NCBI GenBank assembly: GCA_027484655.1
Contig: JAIXSM010000005.1
Location: 1 to 64,000 of the forward strand
Length of the DNA stretch: 64,000 nt
Reading direction: 5' to 3'
Source of the DNA: Hyphomicrobiales bacterium
Lineage (GTDB): Bacteria; Pseudomonadota; Alphaproteobacteria; Rhizobiales; Beijerinckiaceae
The notes below the pieces were generated by a model. It did not search any database. It saw only the letters and a list, made by a program, of their open reading frames with translations, and was not told where the DNA came from. A program made the position numbers and the translations under genes. Position 1 is the stretch's first letter; every line of letters starts with the position of its first letter. Below are positions 43,384-50,431 of this stretch, in pieces.

Positions 43384-43686
43384 ATGGCCGATAGCCTAGA
43401 CCCAGGGCCACACCGAGGTCTGACCGAAAATCAGAAGAAGCGCATTCAACAGTGGAGCAGAGAGAAGACCTCTCAGGGTTTCACCTGCTCAGTCTGCGGT
43501 GATAGAAACTGGCAATTATTGCCGGAAATGCTCGCGCCTCCAGCTTTTCACGGCAATACTCTAGTTCTTGGCGGATCCAGCTATCCCCACTTTGCGCTCC
43601 TTTGCACAAATTGCGGCAACACTCTTTTGTTTAACGCAGTAGCGACCGGCGTTCTTGACCCTCCTACGGAGGGCGGTAATGGCTGA
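43384..43686 (+). CDS. Small zinc-ribbon protein
   Basis: A 100-aa protein whose first helix (TENQKKRIQQWSREKT) precedes a four-Cys zinc site, FTCSVCGDRNWQLLP and FALLCTNCGNTLLFNAVATGV. I have seen this layout (CxxCG..W then CxxCG...FFNA) in small bacterial and prophage proteins, but no function comes with it. Start ATG 43384 follows GAGGGA. The stop overlaps the next gene by 8 nt. Codon use is visibly less GC-rich than the flanking core genes, which suggests transfer. Confidence 0.75.
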   Translation: MADSLDPGPHRGLTENQKKRIQQWSREKTSQGFTCSVCGDRNWQLLPEMLAPPAFHGNTLVLGGSSYPHFALLCTNCGNTLLFNAVATGVLDPPTEGGNG

Positions 43687-44089
43687 ACTGAACTTCGATG
43701 CGCCGACTATCGCATTATCACTCCCGACACAGATTGAAATGCATATGATTCAGAACTGGGAGCTGACGACCCTGAAGGAGGGCGGCAAGGATCGGTCCTT
43801 CGAGATAGCCTTGGCAACGGGCGGCGCTGCTGCCGGTTTCTTCCAAAACGCCTTGAGCGTCGCGAGGTCCGTTTATAGCAAAGAGATGGTTGCAATGTCT
43901 GATCTTCTCCTAGCCACTGTGTTTGTAGTGTTCGTTACGTGTTCGGTGGTCCTTCTTCTGAAATCCCGGGGGCTGAGTTCAAAGATTGATGAAATTGTTG
44001 AGGAAATCAAAGCTCGCCCAATCCAAAAGGGCAGTTCGCAAAAGGCAAAACTTGGCTCTTCTGAAACCTCTCCAATCGGCGTCCCTTGA
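43679..44089 (+). CDS. Membrane protein coupled to the zinc-ribbon gene
   Basis: A 136-aa protein with a polar N-terminus (NFDAPTIALSLPTQIEMHM), a weakly hydrophobic Gly/Ala stretch (IALATGGAAAGFFQNAL) and a strong membrane helix (LLLATVFVVFVTCSVVLLL). A charged C-terminal tail (SKIDEIVEEIKARP) follows. ATG 43679 lies inside the end of the zinc-ribbon gene, so both are made together. A two-component envelope or sensing unit is possible. I recognise no family. Confidence 0.7.
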   Translation: MAELNFDAPTIALSLPTQIEMHMIQNWELTTLKEGGKDRSFEIALATGGAAAGFFQNALSVARSVYSKEMVAMSDLLLATVFVVFVTCSVVLLLKSRGLSSKIDEIVEEIKARPIQKGSSQKAKLGSSETSPIGVP

Positions 44090-44245
44090 TTTTCATCTCG
44101 CGAGCTTCCGCCTCTGTTTGCCGTGACCGCAGAAACCGGCGAGAGGCGCGGTGATTTTACAGCCATGTCTTGCTAAATCGATTGCGCATCGTGCATTAGG
44201 CATATTTAGCTAACTACATTTTTGGCAACCGGTAGTATCAGGAAT

Positions 44246-44316
44246 ATAGTCCTTGACACCGTCGCGCTGCCGGGGTAGAAGAAGCGCATCCTCCACAAGT
44301 GTGCGGGGGACGGGGG
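44246..44316 (+). repeat. 71-bp direct repeat with promoter, copy 2
   Basis: Second copy of 43098-43168, three mismatches, same TTGACA-N17-TAGAAG (44253-44281). It precedes the GNAT-like gene by about 305 bp, again with no recognisable RNA gene between. Confidence 0.9.
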
Positions 44317-44559
44317 ATTGGGGCTACGGTCTGGTCTCTCCAGAACCGCGCCGGAAAGCCCGGAAGTTCGCTCGGTCCACTATCACCTCACCTCATGCTG
44401 CTATGTTCCAGTCTACGCTGACGAAGTGGCGTGGCGAGCGGGTCATCGCCGGGTAAGCTGCTGCCCTCCAGTATCTGTTGGCGACGAATGCCGCGCTGGC
44501 GCATCCTGCGAGCCAAGAATGGGAAGGTTCTTGGCAGTAGGCATGAGCTTTGCCATTAT

Positions 44560-44579
44560 CTCCGGCGTAGACGCCGGAG
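44560..44579 (+). promoter_or_regulatory. Hairpin overlapping the ribosome site of the GNAT-like gene
   Basis: CTCCGGCGT-AG-ACGCCGGAG is a perfect 9-bp stem. The GGAG of its right arm is the only ribosome-binding sequence for the GTG at 44586 and would be sealed by the CTCC of the left arm. Translational control is likely, though the 2-nt loop implies that some closing pairs open. Confidence 0.5.
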
Positions 44580-44585
44580 CGGGAA

Positions 44586-45152
44586 GTGATTCAGTCGAAA
44601 CATGCCTATTATTACGGGCTCAAAACAGCGGCGAGAACCATTGTCGTTCAAGATTTTCTCAAGCGGATCAGGGCTGGCGGGACCGGCATATCTAATTGGC
44701 ATGGGATGGTGCTTGGGTCTATCGACGGGCCAGCTTTGGAACATGCAAGCCGGCATTGGCCGAAGTACTATTCGGAGCAAACACACAGCGGGTTTTCTTG
44801 CAGCTGGGAAAGTCTTCACAGGAAGTTCCTGCCAATCCCTTCGTTTTTTGATCTCGCGGTTTGGCAACGAGTGGGGCCTGAGCGCTTTTTGCAGGGGCTG
44901 GCGCTCGGCAAGCCGTCAGATGGTAAAACCCACCTGACCATCAACTGGGTGGAAAGAAGTTTCGCCCCAACCTACATGAGGGGCGGTATCCTTCTCCCGA
45001 TCTTGGCATGTGCCGAGGAATATGCGAGGCTACTCGGATGCAGACGAGTTCTTATCAAAAATCCTGTTGAACCTTCCAAGTACGCTCGGTACGGATACGA
45101 GACGTACCGGTTACGCCGTGTATCGGCTGCTTACCTGTGCAAGGAACTTTGA
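44586..45152 (+). CDS. GNAT-like acyltransferase fold protein
   Basis: A 188-aa protein. The second half has the layout of an acetyltransferase: HLTINWVERSFAPTYMRGGILLPILACAEEYARLLGCRRVLIKNPVEPSKYARYGYETYRL (beta strand, helix, beta strand and final Tyr-containing loop). The catalytic details and substrate cannot be read. GTG 44586 is the only start after an in-frame TAG. It ends 1 bp before the 86-aa gene, so the two form one operon. Base composition differs from the core genes. Low to moderate confidence on the fold. Confidence 0.55.
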   Translation: MIQSKHAYYYGLKTAARTIVVQDFLKRIRAGGTGISNWHGMVLGSIDGPALEHASRHWPKYYSEQTHSGFSCSWESLHRKFLPIPSFFDLAVWQRVGPERFLQGLALGKPSDGKTHLTINWVERSFAPTYMRGGILLPILACAEEYARLLGCRRVLIKNPVEPSKYARYGYETYRLRRVSAAYLCKEL

Positions 45153-45153
45153 G

Positions 45154-45414
45154 ATGAACGCCGTTTTGAAAGCGACCGATATCGTTGATGTTGCTGACGA
45201 TTATCAGGCAGAGCTTTCTTCCGCAATTCATGCGGAGTTTGCCGCTGCGATAGATCACGCCCAGCGTTTTTATAGCTCTGGTCGGCGGAGTATGGTTGCT
45301 TCCATTGGAGCGACAGAGCTGTTTGGTTGGGATGGGACGGACGAGGCCGCGCTTGTCTCTGACCCTGATGGAATAGATCCGACTGAAGAGATGCTGGCCC
45401 ACACAGCTCCATAA
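45154..45414 (+). CDS. Small acidic protein downstream of the GNAT-like gene
   Basis: An 86-aa protein (NAVLKATDIVDVADDYQAEL, AIDHAQRFYSSGRRSMVASIGATELFGW, then an acidic tail). ATG 45154 is one base after the stop of the GNAT-like gene. The length and acidic character resemble an antitoxin or a dedicated partner. In known GNAT toxin-antitoxin pairs, however, the antitoxin usually precedes the toxin and has a DNA-binding domain, which I do not see here. Function unknown. Confidence 0.6.
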   Translation: MNAVLKATDIVDVADDYQAELSSAIHAEFAAAIDHAQRFYSSGRRSMVASIGATELFGWDGTDEAALVSDPDGIDPTEEMLAHTAP

Positions 45415-45435
45415 GCTCTTGGCTTATCTTCCTGA

Positions 45436-45468
45436 AAGGCCCCGTAAGCGGGGCCTTTTGCGTTTTCG
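45436..45468 (+). terminator. Terminator closing the island
   Basis: A perfect 9-bp stem, AAGGCCCCG/CGGGGCCTT, has a TAAG loop followed by TTGCGTTTT. It separates the island transcript from the GTA cluster. Confidence 0.9.
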
Positions 45469-45589
45469 AACGCCGGGCTTAACAGCCCGGCCCCGCAGCG
45501 AAAAAGAAACCGAATAAAACGCTGCCGCACAACTGATGTTCAGCACCGTGCCGCCCCTGCGCACGAACCCGGCCTGACCCGGAGCCCCC

Positions 45590-46270
45590 ATGCCCATTTC
45601 CATCACAGAAGCGCGCGCGTTGTATGACGCGGGCGCGCCGGTCGCGCGCGTCGCGGATCAACTTGGCGTTAGTTTGCGGGCGTTCCGCGATCTGCGGATC
45701 GCCAATGGCTGGCCGCTGCGCGAGCCCGTCGCCAAACCGGCTCCAGTAACTGCGTCTGCGATTGCGAAACCCAGGCGCGCTGCGGGCGCAAAGACGTCCG
45801 CGAAAGGAAAGAAGTCCTCGCGTCAGGCGGGGCGCGGCTCGCGCGCCGCGGTCAAACCTCCCCCGGGGAAGCGCGCCACGGCGCGCGCGCAGCCGCCCGC
45901 TAAGTCCCCTCGGGCGCCGCGCGTCGCCAATGATGAAACCTCTCGGGACACGCGGCAGGATCCCGCGCCCGCCGGCGCGCCGGTGGATGCGCGCGCCCTG
46001 CGCCGCCAACTGGAGGGGCGCCTGCATCGTGAGATTTCAAGCGCTGGCGCAAGGCTCGCCTCCGCGTCGGACGACGCCGCCGAGCGCGCCGCGCGCACGT
46101 TGGCGAGTCTTGTGAAATCGCTCGCCGAATTACGGCGCCTTGAAACGCTCGATCCTTCAACCGCGGGCCAAACCGGAGACGCCGATGCGTGCGACGAACG
46201 CCCCCCGCGGGATCTCGACACCCTGCGCGAAGAGCTGGCGCGCGCTCTTGAGAGATTGTCGCCCGCCTGA
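45590..46270 (+). CDS. GTA g1, small terminase-like DNA-binding protein
   Basis: A 226-aa protein. The N-terminus (ITEARALYDAGAPVARVADQLGVSLRAFRDLRIANGW) is a helix-turn-helix. A Lys/Arg/Ala/Pro-rich middle and a helical C-terminus with RTLASLVKSLAELRRLETLDP follow. In RcGTA g1 is the small terminase subunit that helps package random host DNA. It precedes and overlaps the large terminase gene by 86 nt. Confidence 0.82.
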   Translation: MPISITEARALYDAGAPVARVADQLGVSLRAFRDLRIANGWPLREPVAKPAPVTASAIAKPRRAAGAKTSAKGKKSSRQAGRGSRAAVKPPPGKRATARAQPPAKSPRAPRVANDETSRDTRQDPAPAGAPVDARALRRQLEGRLHREISSAGARLASASDDAAERAARTLASLVKSLAELRRLETLDPSTAGQTGDADACDERPPRDLDTLREELARALERLSPA

Positions 46271-47576
46271 GGCGCGCGCTCTCCTGCAGGCCTTTCTCGA
46301 TGCGCTGCACCCGCGCGAACTGGAAGCGCTGCTCGCCGCCTGGCCGCTCGCCGCCCGGGCCGACCAGTGGCCGCCGAATGCGGCGCAGGGCGGCGGGCCC
46401 TGGTCGGTCTGGCTGGTGATGGGCGGACGCGGCGCCGGCAAGACACGCACCGGCGCGCAATGGGTGCGCGGGCTGGCGCTGGGCGAACCTGACTTCGCGG
46501 CGCGGCCCGTAGGCCGCATCGCCCTTGTGGGCGAGACAGCAGCCGACGTGCGCGATGTGATGATTGAAGGCGTGTCCGGCATTCTGGCGGTCCACAACAG
46601 GGCCGAGCGGCCCACGTGGGAGCCATCGCGGCGTAGGCTCGAATGGCCAAACGGCGCGATCGCGCAGGCGTTTTCGGCGGAAGATCCCGAGAGCCTGCGC
46701 GGCCCGCAATTCGAGTGCGCCTGGCTGGATGAATTCGCCAAGTGGCGCCATGCGCAGGAGACGTTCGACATGCTGCAATTCGGCTTGAGGCTGGGCGAGC
46801 GTCCGCGCCAGCTTGTCACCACCACGCCGCGCCCCACGGAGGCGCTGCGGCGCCTCATGCAAAATCCCCGCACCGCTTTGTCGCGGGCGTCAACCTACGC
46901 CAACGCGGAAAACCTCGCGCCGTCCTTCATTGAGGCGATTGTGGGCCGTTACGCCGGCACGCGCCTTGGTCGCCAAGAGCTTGAGGGCGAGGTCGTTGAG
47001 GACGCGGAAGGCGCCCTGTGGACCCGCGATCTCATCGAAGCCGCGCGCGAAGAGGCTGCGCCCGCGCTGTGCCGGGTTGTGGTGGCCGTCGATCCGCCCG
47101 CCTCGTCCTCGGGCCGGGCCGACCGCTGCGGCATCGTCGCCGCGGGGCTCGACGCGGACGGCGTGGTGCACGTGCTGGAAGATTGCTCGCTGGGCGCGGC
47201 CCGGCCCGCCAAATGGGCGCGCGCGGCCATCGCGTGCTGCCATCGCCACGAGGCCGACGGCATCGTCGCGGAGGTGAACCAGGGCGGCGACATGGTGAGC
47301 GCCGTGATCCACGAAGCTGACGCCTCAGTGCTTGTGCGGCAGGTGCGCGCCACGCGCGGCAAGTATCTGCGCGCCGCGCCCGTGGCGCAGCTCTATGAGC
47401 AGGGCAGGGTGCGCCATGCAGGCGCGTTCCCTGCGCTGGAAGACGAGATGTGCGCCTTCACCGCCGGAGGCCTCCCGGGCGGCCGCAGCCCCGACCGCCT
47501 CGACGCGCTGGTGTGGGCAGTGACCGCGCTGGCGCTCTCCTCACGCCAGGCGCAGCCGAAAGTGCGGCGGGTCTAA
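46185..47576 (+). CDS. GTA g2, large terminase
   Basis: The packaging ATPase and nuclease, 463 aa. Walker A is GGRGAGKTRTGAQW, Walker B CAWLDEFAKW and the coupling motif QLVTTTPRPT. The RNase H-like nuclease domain begins VVVAVDPPASSSGRADRCGIV, with later acidic residues EVNQGGD and DRLDALVWA. I choose ATG 46185 because GGAGACGCCG precedes it; this places the start well inside g1 and implies coupling. The track start (TTG 46140) has no ribosome site. Confidence 0.93.
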   Translation: MRATNAPRGISTPCAKSWRALLRDCRPPEARALLQAFLDALHPRELEALLAAWPLAARADQWPPNAAQGGGPWSVWLVMGGRGAGKTRTGAQWVRGLALGEPDFAARPVGRIALVGETAADVRDVMIEGVSGILAVHNRAERPTWEPSRRRLEWPNGAIAQAFSAEDPESLRGPQFECAWLDEFAKWRHAQETFDMLQFGLRLGERPRQLVTTTPRPTEALRRLMQNPRTALSRASTYANAENLAPSFIEAIVGRYAGTRLGRQELEGEVVEDAEGALWTRDLIEAAREEAAPALCRVVVAVDPPASSSGRADRCGIVAAGLDADGVVHVLEDCSLGAARPAKWARAAIACCHRHEADGIVAEVNQGGDMVSAVIHEADASVLVRQVRATRGKYLRAAPVAQLYEQGRVRHAGAFPALEDEMCAFTAGGLPGGRSPDRLDALVWAVTALALSSRQAQPKVRRV

Positions 47577-47599
47577 TTATACATCAGTAAGGACATCCA

Positions 47600-48832
47600 A
47601 TGCCCTCTTTTTTCTCCCGCCTGTTGGGCGCGGGGACGCGCGCGCGCGCGCCTCACGACGCCAAAGCCTCCCGCACCGGCGCCTTGCTGGCGCTGCATTC
47701 GCTTGGCCGCCCGCGCTGGACGCAACGCGTCGGCGCAGAACTTACGCGCGAAGGTTTTGAGCGCAACGCAATCGTTTATCGCTGCGTGCGCCTCATCGCC
47801 GAGAACGCGGCGAGCGTGCCATGGCTTGTGTATGAGGATGGCGTGGATGACGCCGCGCATCCGCTCGCGCAACTTCTGGCGCGACCAAACCCCGGCGAGG
47901 CGGGGCCCGCGCTTCTTGAGGGCGTCTTCACCAACCTCGCGCTGTTTGGCAACGCATATGTGGAGGCGGTGTCGCTGAACGGCTTCCCGCGCGAGCTTTA
48001 TTCGCTGCGGCCTGACCGCATGGCCGTTGCGCCCGGCCCGCGCGGCTGGCCCGCCGCGTTCGAGTATCGGCTGGGCGCGGATGTGGTGCGCTACGAGGTG
48101 GAGGCGGACGGACGTTCGCCCATTCTGCATCTCAAACTCTTTCACCCGCTGGATGATCATTATGGTTTTGCGCCGCTGGCCGCCGCGCAAACCCCGCTGG
48201 ATGTCCACAACGCCGCATCCGCCTGGAGCAAGGCGCTGCTTGACAACTCCGCGCGGCCCTCCGGCGCGCTTGTTTATGCAGGCGCTGACGGCGCCTTGTC
48301 GGAAGAACAGTTTGAACGGCTCAAGAAAGAGCTGGACGAAAACTTTGCCGGCGCGCGCAACGCAGGCCGGCCACTGCTGCTCGAAGGCGGGCTTGATTGG
48401 AAGGCGCTGTCGCTCACGCCCAAGGACATGGATTTCGCGCAAGCCAAGCATGATGCGGCGCGCGAAATCGCGCTCGCCTTCGGCGTGCCGCCGCTGCTTC
48501 TGGGATTGCGCGGCGACAACACCCACGCCAACTACGCGGAGGCCAATCGCGCTTTCTGGCGCCAGACGATTCTGCCGCTGGTGCAGCGCACGCAAAAAAG
48601 CTTTGAGCACTGGCTTGCAGCGGCTTTTCCAGGCGCGACGCTCACCGCAGATCTCGACAAACTCGACGCGTTGGCCGATGAGCGCGAAGCCGAATGGCGG
48701 CGCATCGGCGCGGCGAGCTTTCTCAGCGATGACGAAAAGCGCGCGGCGGTGGGGTATGGCAGCGCGGTAAGCTCGGCTCCCATTGCGCGTCGCTACTCGC
48801 CCGACCAACCGCGCGACCAGAACGGGAGATGA
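47600..48832 (+). CDS. GTA g3, portal protein (HK97 family)
   Basis: Forms the dodecameric DNA gate of the head, 410 aa. Family features are NAIVYRCVRLIAENAASVPWLVYED, HPLAQLLARPNP, FTNLALFGNAYVEAV, LKLFHPLDDHYGFAPLAAA and ALAFGVPPLLLGLRGDNTHANYAEANRAFWRQTILPLV. It ends with TGA at 48830-48832. Right after it, in the same frame, an open stretch continues to 49117 (see the toxin-like remnant). Confidence 0.93.
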   Translation: MPSFFSRLLGAGTRARAPHDAKASRTGALLALHSLGRPRWTQRVGAELTREGFERNAIVYRCVRLIAENAASVPWLVYEDGVDDAAHPLAQLLARPNPGEAGPALLEGVFTNLALFGNAYVEAVSLNGFPRELYSLRPDRMAVAPGPRGWPAAFEYRLGADVVRYEVEADGRSPILHLKLFHPLDDHYGFAPLAAAQTPLDVHNAASAWSKALLDNSARPSGALVYAGADGALSEEQFERLKKELDENFAGARNAGRPLLLEGGLDWKALSLTPKDMDFAQAKHDAAREIALAFGVPPLLLGLRGDNTHANYAEANRAFWRQTILPLVQRTQKSFEHWLAAAFPGATLTADLDKLDALADEREAEWRRIGAASFLSDDEKRAAVGYGSAVSSAPIARRYSPDQPRDQNGR

Positions 48833-49117
48833 ACTTCGTCAGGCAGTGCAGATGCAGCCCATCGCGCGCCGTCGGGAGTTGATGCGCCAGAGACTTTCAG
48901 GGTCGCAGGGAACAGCGGGGGATTCGCGCCAGAGGATCTAGGGATCACAGTGCAGGAGTTCGTGTCCCTGCGATGTCTTGGCAAAATACATAGAGAGTTG
49001 CCTGGCCAATTCATGGATACTAAATTGGAAGACCTGTTGAGCCTCAGGGCGCAGGGAAACAGAGCTGCAGGACAATGCTACAAGCTGCTTAATGAGGGTC
49101 GCTTCAGAAAAAAATGA
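48833..49117 (+). pseudogene. Toxin C-terminus-like open frame directly after the portal stop
   Basis: Not in the ORF track. The 94 codons run in the portal frame from its TGA to the stop at 49115. They read GSADAAHRAPSGVDAPETFRVAG, then ITVQEFVSLRCLGKIHRELP and MDTKLEDLLSLRAQGNRAAGQ, ending KLLNEGRFRKK. The ending (ELPGQF, KLEDLL, AxKLLNxxRFRK) is like the last residues of many polymorphic-toxin C-terminal domains as I remember them. No proper start exists; only GTG codons near 48949/48961 or ATG 49013 are available. It is probably a displaced toxin tip or remnant. It is followed by immunity-like genes. Confidence 0.5.
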
Positions 49118-49141
49118 TCATAGCCGAGAAAGGATTTTGTC

Positions 49142-49381
49142 ATGGACATCAAGCCCGGCCTGCCTGGCCTTCTGGCGTTTCTTACGTTTCTGACGCGGAA
49201 TGGCGTTGACTATTATCTTCTGAACACCAGTCCAAACGACGTTCTCGTTTGCTTCGCCAGCCCCGGCGTTCGCATCGAAGTGCGCTTCCAGGAAGATCAG
49301 GTCGATTTCGCGACATTCCACGGCCATGAGGAATGCCGCGACGATTTCGACGCGCTTGAGGATTACATCGTCGACAAGTAG
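49142..49381 (+). CDS. Immunity-like small protein, paralogue A
   Basis: A 79-aa protein (MDIKPGLPGLLAFLTFLTRN, YYLLNTSPNDVLVCFASPGVRIEVRFQEDQ, ECRDDFDALEDYI). The pattern of one helix, then strands ending PGxRIEVRF and an acidic tail, resembles very small immunity proteins of polymorphic-toxin loci. ATG 49142 follows AAAGGATTTTGTC. It starts 24 bp after the toxin-like frame. A diverged second copy lies at 50039. Confidence 0.6.
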   Translation: MDIKPGLPGLLAFLTFLTRNGVDYYLLNTSPNDVLVCFASPGVRIEVRFQEDQVDFATFHGHEECRDDFDALEDYIVDK

Positions 49382-49393
49382 GGGCGTCGCGAC

Positions 49394-49459
49394 ATGCGCC
49401 CCTCGGATGCGCGCTTTTTCAAGCTTGTCGAATTGGTGCGACAGCACGATGAGGGATGA
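49394..49459 (+). other. 21-codon open frame abutting the next small frame
   Basis: ATG 49394 reads MRPSDARFFKLVELVRQHDEG and stops at 49459, directly before the ATG of the next frame. It is probably a fragment of a decayed gene in the cassette. Weak support. Confidence 0.3.
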
Positions 49460-49603
49460 ATGCCCGATATCTTCGAGCGGCTTGCGGACCCGCGCTTCGA
49501 GCGCGAAATATCGGCGTTTCTGGACGGTTATGTGGGGCGCGGCGACACCAGGCTGAAGGCCGCGGACCTCCGGGCCATATACAAGGAAGCCGGCAAACGC
49601 TAA
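49460..49603 (+). CDS. 47-aa helical protein in the cassette
   Basis: Too short for the ORF track. ATG 49460 follows a TGA directly and reads MPDIFERLADPRFEREISAFLDGYV, then TRLKAADLRAIYKEAGKR. GAGGGATGA upstream gives a usable ribosome site. It may be a small partner protein or the end of a second toxin-like gene; it has no family I recognise. Confidence 0.4.
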   Translation: MPDIFERLADPRFEREISAFLDGYVGRGDTRLKAADLRAIYKEAGKR

Positions 49604-49664
49604 TCTGACAGTGTTGAAGTCGTTTAGCTGTCTAGATTGTTCCAAGACATTGTCAGGAGGCCAC

Positions 49665-49988
49665 ATGCGCATGTCTGCTCGCGCCGAGGCGAAAATCAGG
49701 GAGATTCTGCAGGAAGAGGCCGAAATGATCGCGCAGGAAAACTATGTTCCTGCCATCGGCTGGATTTTCAACCGCAGGGGCAACGAGGATGATCCCGGCC
49801 CGACGCTGTGTTTTTTCGAGCGCTCCCGCGTTGAGCGGATGCAGCCTTATGAGGACACGGAGCTTCTGATCTACGACAGCCTTCCCCAGTGGCTGGCTGA
49901 CTCAGTGCAGGGCGCTGAGCTCGACCTCGTCGAGGGGAGTTTCAACTTCGTCCGCGATGGCGTCATCATTCGCCCTCTTGAGGTGTGA
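49665..49988 (+). CDS. Immunity-like protein of 107 aa
   Basis: AGGAGG precedes ATG 49665 (an alternative ATG lies at 49671). The N-terminal helix SARAEAKIREILQEEAEMIAQ is followed by an alternating beta pattern (VPAIGWIFNR, PTLCFFERSRVERM, ELLIYDSLPQWL, GSFNFVRDGVIIRPLEV). It is acidic. By context, between two immunity-like paralogues, it may also be an immunity protein, but no named family comes to mind. Confidence 0.5.
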   Translation: MRMSARAEAKIREILQEEAEMIAQENYVPAIGWIFNRRGNEDDPGPTLCFFERSRVERMQPYEDTELLIYDSLPQWLADSVQGAELDLVEGSFNFVRDGVIIRPLEV

Positions 49989-50038
49989 GGGCGACGGAGT
50001 TTAATCGCGGCCCATCATTTCAAACGGACGCTGATTGC

Positions 50039-50278
50039 ATGGACATCAAGCCCGGCCTTTCTGGCCTTCTCGCATTCCTGGCGCTTCTCCAGGAAAAGCA
50101 TCTGGAATATTATCTTTATCACACTAGCCCAGACGACATCACCGTCTGCTTCACCTTGCCGGGCTCCCGCATCGAGGTGCGGTTTGAGGAGACTGTCGTG
50201 GACTGGAGCATCTTTGAAGGAAACGAGGACTGCCGTCGGGACTTCGATACGCTTGACGCGCTGATCTCCGGCAAGTGA
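50039..50278 (+). CDS. Immunity-like small protein, paralogue B
   Basis: A 79-aa protein, clearly homologous to 49142-49381: the same MDIKPGL.GLLAFL start, YYLYHTSPDDITVCFTLPGSRIEVRFEE core and ECRRDF-like end (DCRRDFDTLDALI). The two share length, start and motif order but differ at many positions. This suggests duplication and divergence to meet different partners. It is the last gene before the cassette terminator. Confidence 0.62.
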   Translation: MDIKPGLSGLLAFLALLQEKHLEYYLYHTSPDDITVCFTLPGSRIEVRFEETVVDWSIFEGNEDCRRDFDTLDALISGK

Positions 50279-50364
50279 TCTTTCTTGCTGACGCCTTGCG
50301 CCAACAGCAAGCACATTGCGCGCGCTGAACTCTGACTTCGGCGCACTACGCGCGCCAGAAACCC

Positions 50365-50402
50365 AAGGCCTGACCGCGCCAAGCTGACGCGCGGCAGGCC
50401 TT
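50365..50402 (+). terminator. Terminator closing the cassette inside the GTA cluster
   Basis: AAGGCCTG/CAGGCCTT outer arms and CCGCGC/GCGCGG inner arms are followed by TTGTTCATTT. It would stop cassette transcripts before g3.5. Confidence 0.65.
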
Positions 50403-50431
50403 GTTCATTTCTCAAGCATGGATCAACTCAC

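Larger units (their letters stand above)
44090..44585. other. Long leader/intergenic region inside the island
   Basis: This 496-bp region is non-coding. The 71-bp repeat copy 2 lies at 44246 and a 9-bp hairpin at 44560. Open frames across 44253-44695 in the track have no protein-like composition. Confidence 0.5.

Noticed and set aside
43098-44316. The 71-bp repeats as tRNA-type attachment sites (attL/attR)
   Set aside because: No tRNA end, no integrase and no phage genes between the copies; the repeat is better explained as a promoter unit. Not fully excluded.
44253-44695. Overlapping plus-strand frames in the island leader
   Set aside because: Composition is not protein-like and they conflict with the better supported GNAT-like gene; treated as leader DNA.
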